Assembly (NCBI RefSeq): GCF_001905885.1
Contig: NZ_LIYH01000001.1
Coordinates: forward strand, 684,169 to 748,168
Length of the DNA stretch: 64,000 nt
Direction: 5' to 3'
DNA from: Streptomyces sp. CB03234
GTDB taxonomy: Bacteria; Actinomycetota; Actinomycetes; Streptomycetales; Streptomycetaceae
This document shows, piece after piece, positions 23,979 to 34,152 of the stretch (position 1 is its first letter; each line of letters begins with the position of its first letter). The notes under the pieces were generated by a model. The model did not search any database and had not been told where the DNA came from. It saw only the letters and a list, made by a program, of their open reading frames with translations. The position numbers were made by a program, and so were the translations under genes.

Positions 23979-26900
23979 CGGACGGCACTCCCCTCGGTGG
24001 CACCGCCGACGACCGGCGGGCCCAGCTCGCGGAGCGGCTCAAGCGGCGTATCTCCGAGCGTCACCACCCGCTCTCCTACCCTCAGCAGCGCCTGTGGTTC
24101 CTCGACCAGCTCGACCCGGACAACCCCGTCTACGTGGTCCCGCTGATCTACCGGATCAGCGGCCCGCTGGACGTGACAGCCATGGAGCGCGCCCTCGGCG
24201 AAGTGGTCCGCCGGCATCACGTGCTGCGCACGGTCTACCGGTCGGTGGACGGCACTCCGCGCCAGTTCGTCCGCCCGGCCGAGCCGATGACCATCCCGGT
24301 CCACGATCTGTCCGCCCTGCCCGACCCGGCGGCCGCGGCGGAGCAGGAGTGCCGGCGGGAGGCGGCCCGGCCGTTCGACCTGGCGGCGGACCTGCCGGTA
24401 CGGCCTCTGCTGCTGAGGCTCGCGCCCGACGAGCACCGGTTCTGCCTGAGCCTGCACCACATCGCCTGCGACGGGTGGTCGCTCGGTGTTCTCGGCAGTG
24501 AACTGTCGGCCCTGTACGGCGCCTTCACCGAAGGGCGGGAGCCGCAACTGGCGCCGGTGGAGGTCCAGTACGCGGCCTTCGCCGAGGAGCAGGAGGCCAG
24601 GCTCCGGGGCAGCCGCCTGGAGGAGATGCTCGGTTACTGGCGGGAGCGGCTGGCCGGGGCCCCCGCTCTGGCCACGCTGCCCGGGGACCGCCCGAGGCCT
24701 CCCACCCAGAACCGCCTCGGCAGCCACCTGGACTTCGCCATCGGCGCCGATGTCACCGAGCGGGTGGGCCGGCTGGCCCGCGCCGAAGGCGCCACGCCGT
24801 TCGCGGTGCTGCTGGCCGCGTTCACCGCCGTGGTGCACTCCCGGGCAGGTGGCGACGAGGTGATCGTCGGATCACCCGTGGCGGGCCGGACCAGGGCCGA
24901 ACTGCAGTCGCTCATCGGCTTCTTCACCAACACCGTGGTGCAGCGCGTCGACGTCTCCGGCGAGCCGACGTTCCGGCAGCTGGTGGCCCGCGCCCGGGAC
25001 GAGAGCAGGTCCGCGGTCGCACACCAGGACCTGCCCTTCGAGAAGCTGGTCGAGGAACTGCAGCCCAGCCGCGACCCGGCCCACAACCCGCTCTTCCAGC
25101 TCATGTTCAGCTACCACGAGGGCGACGCCGACGGCCTGGTCCTGCCGGGCTGCCACGTCCAGCTGGTGCCGGGCGACACAGAGACCTCGAAGTTCGACCT
25201 GACCCTCAGCCTCACCCGGACCGGGGACCGGCTGTCGGGCCGCCTGGAGTTCAGTACCAGCCTCTTCGAAGAAGCCACGGCCCGCTCGATCGGCGATCAG
25301 TACAGCGCCGTCCTCGCCGCCGCCGTGGCCGCCCCGGACACCCCACTGCGTCAACTGCCCGTCCTGTCACCGGACGAGATCCGCCGTGTCCTGGAGGACT
25401 GGAACCCGCCCGCCGAGCCCGTACCTGACGTACTGGTCCACGAGCTCATCGCGCGGCAGGCCGCTCGTACGCCGGACGCCCCGGCGCTGCTGGGCGCGGA
25501 GCAGCAGCCGCGGGACGCGATGACGTACCGCGAACTGGACCGGCGCGCCGAGGCGCTGGCCGCCCGGCTGCGGGCCCGCGGGGTCGCCCCGGACGTACCG
25601 GTCGGCGTCTACCTGGACCGCTCGCCCGACCTGGTCGTCGCACTGCTGGCCGTCCTCAAGGCGGGCGGCGCGTATCTGCCGCTCGACCCCGGCTACCCGG
25701 CCGACCGGATCGCGTTCATGGTCGAGGACTCGCGCTCCCCGGTGATCGTGACGCGAGCGGCCCTGGCACGCCGCATCGCGGGGCTGCCCGCGTCGCCACT
25801 GCTGCTCGACACACCCGAGCCGGAGGGAACGCCCGCCGGGGCGGTCGGACCGGCCTCCGCGGTCTCGCCGCAGCACCTGGCGTACGTGATCTACACCTCG
25901 GGTTCGACCGGCAGGCCCAAGGGCGTGATGATCTCGCACCGCAATGTCCAGACGTTCTTCGGCGGCATGGACAAGGTGCTCGGCGCGGACACCCCGGACA
26001 CCTGGCTCGCCGTCACCAGTATGTCCTTCGACATCTCGGTTCTGGAGCTGCTGTGGACGCTGGCACGCGGCTACCGGGTGGTCGTCCGTGGCGACGAGCC
26101 GACCCGGCACGGCGTCGGGACCGGCGGCCCGGCCGTGACCTCCTCGACGCAGGCGCGGCCGCTCGACCTCAGCCTGTTCTACTTCGGCGGCGACCGGGGA
26201 GGTGAACAGGGCGACGCGTACCGGCTGCTGATCGAGGGCGCCACGTTCGCCGACCGCAACGGCTTCTCGGCCGTATGGACCCCGGAGCGGCACTTCCACG
26301 AGTTCGGCGGGCTGTACCCGAACCCGTCGGTCACCGCGTCCGCGATCGCGGCGATCACCGAGCGCGTGGCGGTACGGGCCGGCAGCGTCGTCCTGCCGCT
26401 GCACGATCCGCTGCGGGTGGCCGAGGAGTGGTCCGTCGTGGACAACATCTCCCACGGCCGGGCCGGCATCTCGGTCGCGTCGGGCTGGCAGCCGGACGAC
26501 TTCGTGCTCGCACCCGACGCCTACGCCGACCGCAAGAAGGCCATGATGAGCGGCCTCGACGAACTGCGCCGGCTGTGGCGCGGGGAGACCGTACGCCGCC
26601 GCAACGGGGCCGGCACCGAGACCGACGTACGTATCTTCCCGCCCCCCGTTCAGGACGAACTGCCGGTGTGGATCACCAGCGCCCGCAGCCCCGAGACGTT
26701 CCAGCTCGCGGGTGAGAGCGGTGCGGGGCTGCTGACACACCTGCTCGGCCACAGCGTCGAACAGCTCGCGCAGAAGATCCAGCTCTACCGGCAGGCGTGG
26801 CGCGAGGCCGGGCACCCGGGAAACGGCCAGGTGACGGTCATGCTCCACACCTTCGTGGGCACGGACACCGACGAGGTGCGGGAGACCGTACGCGAGCCCC

Positions 26901-28417
26901 TGTGCGCGTACATCAAGTCCTCCTTCGACCTGCTGACCGGCCTCGGACAGGCCATGGGGCGGGAGATCGACCTGCGTACGCTGCCCGAGGAGGAGCTCGA
27001 CCACCTCGTCGCGCAGGCCTTCGACCGGTTCTTCGAGACGTCGGGGCTGCTGGGTACGCCGGAGCACTGCGCCGATGTGATCGACCGGCTCAAATCGATC
27101 GAGGTGGACGAGGTGGCCTGCCTCATCGACTTCGGTGTCGAGCACGAGAGGGTGCTCGCCTCCCTGGAACATCTCGCGACGACACGCGAGCTGAGCGAGT
27201 CCCGGCGCCGCACCGCGCAGGCCGACGAGCCGATCGCGGCGCAGCTCGTCCGGCACGGGGTCACCCATCTGCAGTGCACGCCCTCGGTGGCGGGGCTGCT
27301 GGTCGAGGACGACGACGCGGCGGCCGCGCTCCAAGGGCTGGACCGGTTGCTGGTCGGTGGCGAGGCGCTGCCCGCCCCGCTTGCCGAGCGGCTGGCGACC
27401 CTGCTGCCCGGCAAGGTCCACAACATGTACGGCCCCACCGAGGCGACGATCTGGGCGACGACGGCGCCGGTCGGCGGCCCCGGGCCGGTGACCATCGGGC
27501 GGCCGTTGGCCAACGTACGGGCGTACGTCGTCGACGCCTATCTGCGGCCGACACCCGCCGGCGCTCCGGGGGAACTGCTCCTCGGCGGCCCGGGTGTCGC
27601 ACGCGGCTACCTCGGCCGTCCCGGGCTCAGCGCGGAACGCTTCATCCCGGACCCCTTCGCCGCGGAGCCGGGGCAGCGGCTCTACCGCACCGGGGACCTG
27701 GTGCGCCGGCGTGCCGACGGTGAGCTGGAGTTCCTCGGCCGGCTGGACCACCAGGTCAAGGTCCTCGGCCACCGCATCGAACTCGGCGAGATCGAGAACA
27801 CCCTGGGCGCGCATCCCGACGTACGGAACGCGGTCGTCGCCGTGCGCGGGGAAGGCGGGCACAGCCGCCTCGTCGCCTATTGCGTCCCCGTCCCGCACCG
27901 TGCGAACGCCCTGACCGCGCCCGCGCTGCGGGCGTTCGCCTCCACGTCGCTGCCGGACTACATGGTTCCCGCGGACGTCGTCTTCCTCGACGCCCTGCCG
28001 ATGACGGCCAACGGGAAGGTGGACCGCGGCCGGCTGCCCGGCCCGGAGGACCGGCCGGCCGCCGTCTACCGGCCGCCGGACAACGACAAGGAGCGTCACG
28101 TGGCCGAGGCACTGGCCGAGGTGCTGCGCGCCGAGCGGATCGGCATGGACGACAACTTCTTCGAGGCGGGCGGGAACTCGCTGCTCGCCGTGCGGGCGAG
28201 GGCGCGGCTGCGGCCCGTGCTCGGCGACCGGCTGTCCCTCGTGGACATCTTCCGCTATCCCACGGCGCGGGCGCTGGTCGCCGCGTTCGACACGGCGGGC
28301 ACGCCGGGCGCGGAGGGGGCCGGCGACGGGCTGGACCGGGTACGCAAGACGGCCGGCCGGCGGGCCGACGCGTTCGCCCGGCAGGCGAGGCGACGAGCGG
28401 AACGGAGCGGGGCGTGA
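23975..28417 (+). CDS. Nonribosomal peptide synthetase 2: C-A[luciferase-like monooxygenase]-T
   Basis: A 1480-residue single-module NRPS. C domain about 12-430 (HHIACDG at 161-167), adenylation domain from about 465 (TSGSTG from 641), interrupted after the A4 region by a luciferase-like FMN monooxygenase domain at about 728-1070 (DLSLFYFGGDRG, WTPERHFHEFGGLYPNP, HGRAGISVASGWQPDDF), then the rest of the A domain and T (Ser1402 in AGGNSLLAV). The insert matches the MupA/Atu3671 type of natural-product LLM domain. The pocket residues read DILQLGMIWK, nearly the standard Gly code. It probably loads glycine and oxidises it or the peptide while tethered. Its stop overlaps the PKS start. Confidence 0.93.
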   Translation: MTDGTPLGGTADDRRAQLAERLKRRISERHHPLSYPQQRLWFLDQLDPDNPVYVVPLIYRISGPLDVTAMERALGEVVRRHHVLRTVYRSVDGTPRQFVRPAEPMTIPVHDLSALPDPAAAAEQECRREAARPFDLAADLPVRPLLLRLAPDEHRFCLSLHHIACDGWSLGVLGSELSALYGAFTEGREPQLAPVEVQYAAFAEEQEARLRGSRLEEMLGYWRERLAGAPALATLPGDRPRPPTQNRLGSHLDFAIGADVTERVGRLARAEGATPFAVLLAAFTAVVHSRAGGDEVIVGSPVAGRTRAELQSLIGFFTNTVVQRVDVSGEPTFRQLVARARDESRSAVAHQDLPFEKLVEELQPSRDPAHNPLFQLMFSYHEGDADGLVLPGCHVQLVPGDTETSKFDLTLSLTRTGDRLSGRLEFSTSLFEEATARSIGDQYSAVLAAAVAAPDTPLRQLPVLSPDEIRRVLEDWNPPAEPVPDVLVHELIARQAARTPDAPALLGAEQQPRDAMTYRELDRRAEALAARLRARGVAPDVPVGVYLDRSPDLVVALLAVLKAGGAYLPLDPGYPADRIAFMVEDSRSPVIVTRAALARRIAGLPASPLLLDTPEPEGTPAGAVGPASAVSPQHLAYVIYTSGSTGRPKGVMISHRNVQTFFGGMDKVLGADTPDTWLAVTSMSFDISVLELLWTLARGYRVVVRGDEPTRHGVGTGGPAVTSSTQARPLDLSLFYFGGDRGGEQGDAYRLLIEGATFADRNGFSAVWTPERHFHEFGGLYPNPSVTASAIAAITERVAVRAGSVVLPLHDPLRVAEEWSVVDNISHGRAGISVASGWQPDDFVLAPDAYADRKKAMMSGLDELRRLWRGETVRRRNGAGTETDVRIFPPPVQDELPVWITSARSPETFQLAGESGAGLLTHLLGHSVEQLAQKIQLYRQAWREAGHPGNGQVTVMLHTFVGTDTDEVRETVREPLCAYIKSSFDLLTGLGQAMGREIDLRTLPEEELDHLVAQAFDRFFETSGLLGTPEHCADVIDRLKSIEVDEVACLIDFGVEHERVLASLEHLATTRELSESRRRTAQADEPIAAQLVRHGVTHLQCTPSVAGLLVEDDDAAAALQGLDRLLVGGEALPAPLAERLATLLPGKVHNMYGPTEATIWATTAPVGGPGPVTIGRPLANVRAYVVDAYLRPTPAGAPGELLLGGPGVARGYLGRPGLSAERFIPDPFAAEPGQRLYRTGDLVRRRADGELEFLGRLDHQVKVLGHRIELGEIENTLGAHPDVRNAVVAVRGEGGHSRLVAYCVPVPHRANALTAPALRAFASTSLPDYMVPADVVFLDALPMTANGKVDRGRLPGPEDRPAAVYRPPDNDKERHVAEALAEVLRAERIGMDDNFFEAGGNSLLAVRARARLRPVLGDRLSLVDIFRYPTARALVAAFDTAGTPGAEGAGDGLDRVRKTAGRRADAFARQARRRAERSGA

Positions 28418-31400
28418 CCGGCGACGAAGAGCTCGACGGCGTCGAGCCGGTGGCCATCGTCGGCCTGGCGTGCCGGGTGCCGGGCGCGAGGACCGTCGAG
28501 GAGTTCTGGCGCAACATGCGCGACGGAGTGGAGTCGATCACCTGGTTCGAGCGGGAGGAACTGGCGGCCGCGGGCGTCGACGAGGAGACCCTCGCCGATC
28601 CCGACTATGTCCCCGCCTCCGGCCATCTTCCGGACGCGGACCGCTTCGACGCCTCGTTCTTCGGTTTCAACGCGGGCGAGGCCGAGACGATGGACCCCCA
28701 GCAGCGGGTGTTCTGCGAGACCGCCTGGGAGGCCATGGAGGACTTCGGCCACGACCCGGCACGCTTCGACGGGGCGGTCGGCGTCTTCGGCGGTTCGTTC
28801 ATGAACAAGTACATGGCCCAGAACCTCAACACCAATGCCCGCTTCTTGCACTCGCCGATGGCCCCCGTGGCACGGATGTTCAACGACAAGGACTTCCTCG
28901 CCACCCGCGTCGCCTATCTGCTCGACCTGACCGGCCCGGCGTACACGGTGCAGACGGCCTGCTCGACTTCTCTGGTCGCCACCCACCTGGCCTGCCAGTC
29001 ACTGCTCAGCTACGACTGCGATGTGGCGCTGGCCGGGGGAGTGACCGTCAATGTGCCGCTGAAGGCCGGCTATCCGGTCGCCGACAGCGGGCTGTTCAGC
29101 GCCGACGGACGCTGCCGCCCCTTCGACGCGAAGGCGGGCGGCACGGTGCCCGGCAACGGTGCCGTGGTGCTCGTGCTGCGCAGGCTCTCGGAGGCGCTGG
29201 CCGACCGGGACCACATCTACGCCGTGATCCGGGGTTCGGCGGTCAACAACGACGGCTCGATGAAGGCGGGTTTCGCCGCCCCGAGCGTCGACGGCCAGGC
29301 CCGGGTGATCGCCTCGGCGCTCGCGATGGCCGGTGTCGATCCGTCCACCATCGGCTACCTGGAAGCGCACGGCACCGCCACACAGGTGGGCGACCCAATC
29401 GAGGTCGCTGCGCTGACCCAGGCGTTCCAGCAGCCGGGCGGCGCCGTGGGACGGTGCGCGCTGGGCTCGGTGAAGGCCAACATCGGCCATCTGGACGCGG
29501 CAGCCGGTGCGGCCGGACTGATGCGGGCCGCACTGGCCGTCCATCACGGGCAGATCCCTCCCACCGCGAACTTCACGCTGCCCAATCCGGGTCTGCGGTT
29601 GGAGGACACACCGTTCTACGTGCCGGACGGCGTGCGGGACTGGCAGCCGGCGAGCGGGCCGCGGCGGGCAGGGGTGAGCTCCTTCGGAGTGGGCGGCACC
29701 AACGCGCACGTCGTCATCGAGCAGGCCCCGGCCGCCGGGCCCTCTTCGGCGCAGCCGCGGGAGTGGCAGCTGCTGCCCGTCTCCGGACGTGACCGGACCG
29801 CCGTGGACCTCGCCACCGAGCGGCTGGCGACCCGTCTGGACCGCGCGGATCCGCCTCCGGCCCTGGCCGATGTGGCGTACACGCTCCAGGACGGCCGTCG
29901 CGGCTTCCGGCTGCGCAGGTTCGCGGTCTGCACGGACGCGGCGGACGCCGTACGCGCGCTGCGCGGCGAGGATCCGGACCGGCTCCACACCAGGACCGCG
30001 CCCGACGGGAAACACGAGGCCGTCTTCGCCTTCCCCGGCGGTGGCATGCAGCATCCGGACATGGGCCTGGACATCTACCGCTCGGAGAAGGTGTTCCGCG
30101 CCGAGGTGGACCAGTGCGCGGAACTGCTGATGCCCAGGCTCGGCTTCGACCTGCGCAGGCTGCTCTTCCCCGCCGCCTTCACGCCGCTGAGCGGCAGGGA
30201 ACTCACCGGCGGCGCCGCCACGATGGGACGCGGCCAGGGGGCCGGGGTGGTCTCCGCGCTGTTCACGATCGAGTACGCGCTGGCGCGTCAGCTGATGGCG
30301 TGGGGCATACGCCCGGCGGCGATGATCGGGCACAGCCTCGGCGAGTACGTCGCCGCCTGCCTCGCCGGGGTGTTCTCCCTTCCGGGTGCTCTCGACATCA
30401 CCCTCGCCCGCGGCGAGCTGTTCGCGAAGATGGAGCCGGGCCGGATGCTCGTCGTCCAGCTGCCCGAGGAGGAGCTGCTGCGCCTGCTGCCCGACCGGGT
30501 GTCGGTCTCGGCGGTCAACGCACCCGATCTGACGGTGGTGGCCGGCCCGGACGAGGACATCGCGGCGCTGCTGAAGGACCTGCGCGGCAGTGGCATCGAC
30601 TGCCGCAAGGTGAGCGTCCCGGTGGCCAGTCACTCGTGGATGGTCGACCCGTATCTGGAGGAGTTCACCCGCGAGGTGGGCCGGCTGACGCTGTCCAAGC
30701 CGGAGATCCCCTTCGTCTCCGGCGTCACCGGTACCTGGATCACCCCGGTCGAGGCCACGTCCCCCGAGTACTGGGCTCACCACCTGCGCCGTCCGGTGCG
30801 GTTCGCGGACGGGGTGCGCAGCGTCCTCGACCGGCCCGGCCGGACCCTGCTCGAAGTCGGGCCGGGCAAGGCGCTGACGTCGCTGGTCGCAGCCCAGCGG
30901 ATGGCCCCGGCGCCGGTCGCGGTCCCCACGATGGGGCTGCCGCGCGACCCGGCCCCCGACCTGGCCCACCTGGTCACGGCGGTCGGCCGGCTGTGGCAGC
31001 AGGGGGTCGCCGTGGACTGGAACGCCTTCCACGGTGAGGCCGCCCCGCGCCGCGTGCCGCTGCCCGCCTATCCGTTCCAGGGCAAGCGGTACTGGGTCGA
31101 GGCGCAGCAGACCCGGCCCGTTACCGGGCCGCGGCCGTACGCCGTGGAAGCGGCGCCGGAAGCGGACGAGGACCAGGCCGACGCCCTGGTGGCGCCACGT
31201 ACCGAGACGGAACGCCAGGTGGCCGACATCTGGTGCAGCCTGCTGGGCATCGACCGGATCGGAGTCGACGACGACTTCTTCGATCTCGGCGCCCACTCGC
31301 TGATGGTGACCCAGGCCACCCGCCGGCTACGGCGCATGGGAGTCACCGGCCTCGCCGCCCGGGACGTGCTGCGCGCGCCGACCGTGGCGGCACTGGCCAC

Positions 31401-32652
31401 CATGGTGGAACGGGCGCTGGGAGGCACGGACGTGCCTGCCGCGCCGCCCGGCCCGGACCTGGCGGGCGAGGTGCGGCTGGACGAGGACATCCGGGCGGAC
31501 GGGCTGCCCGCCGCGCACGACGGGCCGCCGGGAACCGTGCTGCTCACCGGCGCCACCGGCTTCGTCGGCGCCTTCCTCTGCGCCGAACTGCTGGAGCGTA
31601 CGGACGCCACCGTCGTGTGCCTGGTACGGGCCGCGGACACGGCGGAGGGACTCGACCGGGTCCGCGCCGCGCTGGACTCGTACGGCCTGCCGGCGCCCCA
31701 CGGTTCCCGGCTGCGCGTGGTGACCGGCGACCTGGCCAGGCCGCTGCTCGGCCTGACGCCGGACACCTTCGACGAGCTGGCCGCCGAGACCGACGCCATC
31801 TACCACTGCGGCGCGTGGGTCAACTTCGTACGCCCGTACCGTGCGCTGAAGCCGGCCAATGTGCTGGGCACCCAGGAGGTTCTGCGGCTGGCAGCCCGCT
31901 CGCGCCTCAAGCCCGTGCACCACATCTCCACACTGGCGGTCCTGGCGGGGGCGATGACCGGGGACAGGGACACCCTCCTGGAGGACGATCCGCTGCCCGA
32001 GCCGGTCGGTCACGACACCTCGTACAGCCAGAGCAAGTGGGTGGCGGAAGGGCTGGTCCGGATCGCGCGGGAGCGCGGGATCCCGGTGTCCGTCTACCGT
32101 GCGGGCGGGGTGCTGTGCGACAGCCGTAACGGCGCCGCCAACAGCGAGGACTACATCACCAAGGTCATCCAGGGCTGCGTCCAGCTGGGCCTCGCACCGC
32201 TGCGGGACTACCGGCTGTCCGTCGGTACGGTCGACCACCTGGCGAAGCAGGTCGTCGGGCTGTCCCAGCGGCCGGCCGCCCGGAACAGGACGTTCCACAC
32301 CATCGACCCACGGCCGCTCGAGTGGAACCACATCTTCGAGCGGATCCGGGAGTTCGGGTATCCCGTGCGCAGCGTGCCGTTCGAGGAGTGGCGTGCGGCG
32401 CTCGTCGAGCAGGTGGACCGCGAGGGCGAGGACAACGCCCTGGCACCGCTGATGGCCATGCTCGGAGATGTGCCCGACCGGCGGATGCCCGCCATCGACT
32501 GCGCCAACGTGCTGCGGAGCATGCCGCCGGAGCAGGCCCCGGCACCGGACCTGGACGCTGCCTTCTTCCAGCGGATGCTCGGATTCTTCGTACGCCGACG
32601 ACTGCTGCCCGCGCCCGGGAGCGGCGCGACCACCACCAGGACGGAGAAGTAA
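28414..32652 (+). CDS. Type I PKS with terminal reductase: KS-AT-T-R
   Basis: A 1412-residue module. KS (1-430) has Cys183 in TACSTSL, EAHGTATQVGD and KANIGHLDAAAG. AT (about 530-860) has Ser641 in GHSLGEY and VASHS where extender-specificity motifs lie, which is neither the malonyl HAFH nor the methylmalonyl YASH form. T has Ser962 (LGAHSLMV). The C-terminal thioester reductase has GATGFVG near 1045 and a Tyr-xxx-Lys pair near 1203-1207 (SYSQSK). There is no KR, DH or TE, so the beta-keto thioester should be released reductively as an aldehyde or alcohol. GTG 28414 overlaps the NRPS 2 stop. Confidence 0.93.
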   Translation: MTGDEELDGVEPVAIVGLACRVPGARTVEEFWRNMRDGVESITWFEREELAAAGVDEETLADPDYVPASGHLPDADRFDASFFGFNAGEAETMDPQQRVFCETAWEAMEDFGHDPARFDGAVGVFGGSFMNKYMAQNLNTNARFLHSPMAPVARMFNDKDFLATRVAYLLDLTGPAYTVQTACSTSLVATHLACQSLLSYDCDVALAGGVTVNVPLKAGYPVADSGLFSADGRCRPFDAKAGGTVPGNGAVVLVLRRLSEALADRDHIYAVIRGSAVNNDGSMKAGFAAPSVDGQARVIASALAMAGVDPSTIGYLEAHGTATQVGDPIEVAALTQAFQQPGGAVGRCALGSVKANIGHLDAAAGAAGLMRAALAVHHGQIPPTANFTLPNPGLRLEDTPFYVPDGVRDWQPASGPRRAGVSSFGVGGTNAHVVIEQAPAAGPSSAQPREWQLLPVSGRDRTAVDLATERLATRLDRADPPPALADVAYTLQDGRRGFRLRRFAVCTDAADAVRALRGEDPDRLHTRTAPDGKHEAVFAFPGGGMQHPDMGLDIYRSEKVFRAEVDQCAELLMPRLGFDLRRLLFPAAFTPLSGRELTGGAATMGRGQGAGVVSALFTIEYALARQLMAWGIRPAAMIGHSLGEYVAACLAGVFSLPGALDITLARGELFAKMEPGRMLVVQLPEEELLRLLPDRVSVSAVNAPDLTVVAGPDEDIAALLKDLRGSGIDCRKVSVPVASHSWMVDPYLEEFTREVGRLTLSKPEIPFVSGVTGTWITPVEATSPEYWAHHLRRPVRFADGVRSVLDRPGRTLLEVGPGKALTSLVAAQRMAPAPVAVPTMGLPRDPAPDLAHLVTAVGRLWQQGVAVDWNAFHGEAAPRRVPLPAYPFQGKRYWVEAQQTRPVTGPRPYAVEAAPEADEDQADALVAPRTETERQVADIWCSLLGIDRIGVDDDFFDLGAHSLMVTQATRRLRRMGVTGLAARDVLRAPTVAALATMVERALGGTDVPAAPPGPDLAGEVRLDEDIRADGLPAAHDGPPGTVLLTGATGFVGAFLCAELLERTDATVVCLVRAADTAEGLDRVRAALDSYGLPAPHGSRLRVVTGDLARPLLGLTPDTFDELAAETDAIYHCGAWVNFVRPYRALKPANVLGTQEVLRLAARSRLKPVHHISTLAVLAGAMTGDRDTLLEDDPLPEPVGHDTSYSQSKWVAEGLVRIARERGIPVSVYRAGGVLCDSRNGAANSEDYITKVIQGCVQLGLAPLRDYRLSVGTVDHLAKQVVGLSQRPAARNRTFHTIDPRPLEWNHIFERIREFGYPVRSVPFEEWRAALVEQVDREGEDNALAPLMAMLGDVPDRRMPAIDCANVLRSMPPEQAPAPDLDAAFFQRMLGFFVRRRLLPAPGSGATTTRTEK

Positions 32653-32658
32653 CCAGAC

Positions 32659-33894
32659 ATGCCACAACTCCTTACCGGAGCCACGGTCATCGACGGACTG
32701 GGCGGCGACCCGCGACCCGCGGGTTCGGTGCTGGTCGACGGCGAACGGATCAAAGAGACGGACGTACGGGGACCGGCGCGGGATGCCGACATCGTCGACC
32801 TGAGCGGCCTGACGCTGCTGCCCGGTCTCATCGACGCGCACGTCCACCTCGGGCACTCCAGTGAGACCCGGGCGATCCTCAACATGGAACTCTCCGTCGC
32901 CGAACGGGCCGCGGACATCTTCCGCACGCTGCGCCAGACCCTCGACGCCGGGTTCACCGCCGTACGCGACTGCGGCGGGATCGACCACGGAGTGCTGCGG
33001 ACCGTGGGGCGCGGACTGGTTCCGGGGCCGAGGATCTGGGCGTCCGCGTCACCCCTCGTGCAGTGCGGCGGACACGGGCACCTGGGATCGCCGTTCCTGC
33101 CGCCGGACGAGACCTTTCACTTCCGGGTGCGCGGGCTGACGGCCGTCGGCCGTATCTCCGACGGCTGTGACGAGGTGCGCAAGGCCGCTCGTGAGTGCTT
33201 CAGGCAGGGCGCGACCTTCCTCAAAATGGCCGTCACGGGCGGCGTGGTGTCCATCGCCGACTCCCTGGACGACACCCAGTTCACCATCGAGGAGATCGCC
33301 ACCGCGGTGACCGAGGCACGGGCCCGGCACACCTACGTCACGGTCCACGCGCACAACGTCGCCGGTATCCACAACGCGGTCAAGGCGGGGGTGGAATGCG
33401 TCGAGCACGGGACCGGTATCGACGAGGAGACCGCCGCGATGATGGCGGCCGGCCGTGTCAGCCTCGTACCGACCCTGTCCATCGCCAAGGTCCTCACGGA
33501 GAACTTCGAACAGCACGGGCTGCCGCCGCAGATTCGCGAACGCGTCGGCGACACGATGCAGGGCATGACCGACGGGCTGCTCGCCGCCCGGGAGGCCGGC
33601 GTCCCCATCGGCTCCGGCTCCGATCTCATCGGGCCGAACCAGAACCGGCGGGGCCTGGAGATCGCCCTCAAGGCCAAGATCATCGGAGCCCGGGAGGCGA
33701 TCATGTCGGCCACCTCGGTGAACGCCTCCATCATGCGTGTCGCGGACAAGATCGGCTCCATCGAGGCAGGCAAGTACGCCGACCTCGTGGCGGTGGACTT
33801 CGATCCGCTCGCCGAGCCCGAACTCTTCGACAACCCCGACCGAGTCGTCCTGGTGATGAAGGGCGGCACCATCGTCAAGGACACCCGCAAATAA
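32659..33894 (+). CDS. Metal-dependent amidohydrolase, imidazolonepropionase/prolidase-like
   Basis: A 411-residue amidohydrolase with LIDAHVHLGHS (HxH pair), FLKMAVTGG (possible carboxylated Lys), VHAHN, CVEHGTGID and GSGSDLIG (last Asp), the full metal-ligand set of the subfamily. It hydrolyses C-N bonds in cyclic or linear amides. It starts 7 nt after the PKS stop, so it is firmly in the assembly-line operon. It may open a cyclic intermediate, remove a protecting group or destroy the product for self-protection. Confidence 0.88.
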   Translation: MPQLLTGATVIDGLGGDPRPAGSVLVDGERIKETDVRGPARDADIVDLSGLTLLPGLIDAHVHLGHSSETRAILNMELSVAERAADIFRTLRQTLDAGFTAVRDCGGIDHGVLRTVGRGLVPGPRIWASASPLVQCGGHGHLGSPFLPPDETFHFRVRGLTAVGRISDGCDEVRKAARECFRQGATFLKMAVTGGVVSIADSLDDTQFTIEEIATAVTEARARHTYVTVHAHNVAGIHNAVKAGVECVEHGTGIDEETAAMMAAGRVSLVPTLSIAKVLTENFEQHGLPPQIRERVGDTMQGMTDGLLAAREAGVPIGSGSDLIGPNQNRRGLEIALKAKIIGAREAIMSATSVNASIMRVADKIGSIEAGKYADLVAVDFDPLAEPELFDNPDRVVLVMKGGTIVKDTRK

Positions 33895-33912
33895 GCGGGG
33901 GAGAGGCAGCTC

Positions 33913-34119
33913 ATGGCCGACCACGACAGCACTCCGGCAGCACCCACCACCTATGCGGTCGTGCTCAACGAGGAGGAACAGTACTCGATCTGGGACGTGG
34001 CACTGGAGATGCCGGACGGCTGGCACGCGGAGGGCTTCTCCGGCAGCAAGGACGACTGCCTCGCCCACATCGAGAGCGTGTGGACGGATCTGCGCCCACG
34101 CAGCATGCGCGCCGGCTGA
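33913..34119 (+). CDS. MbtH-like protein
   Basis: A 68-residue MbtH family member, the small chaperone that many A domains need for folding and adenylation. Conserved elements are present: [43 protein letters not shown]. It lies in the operon behind the NRPS genes and probably binds one or more of the three A domains. GGGGGAG lies upstream of ATG 33913. Confidence 0.95.
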   Translation: MADHDSTPAAPTTYAVVLNEEEQYSIWDVALEMPDGWHAEGFSGSKDDCLAHIESVWTDLRPRSMRAG

Positions 34120-34152
34120 ACAGCCGGCCGGCCAGGAGGGGAGAGGATTCAC

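Noticed and set aside
25367..28099. 910-codon leftward frame inside NRPS 2
   Set aside because: It mirrors A-domain codons on the other strand and is Arg/Gly/Val-rich; the NRPS reading is unambiguous.
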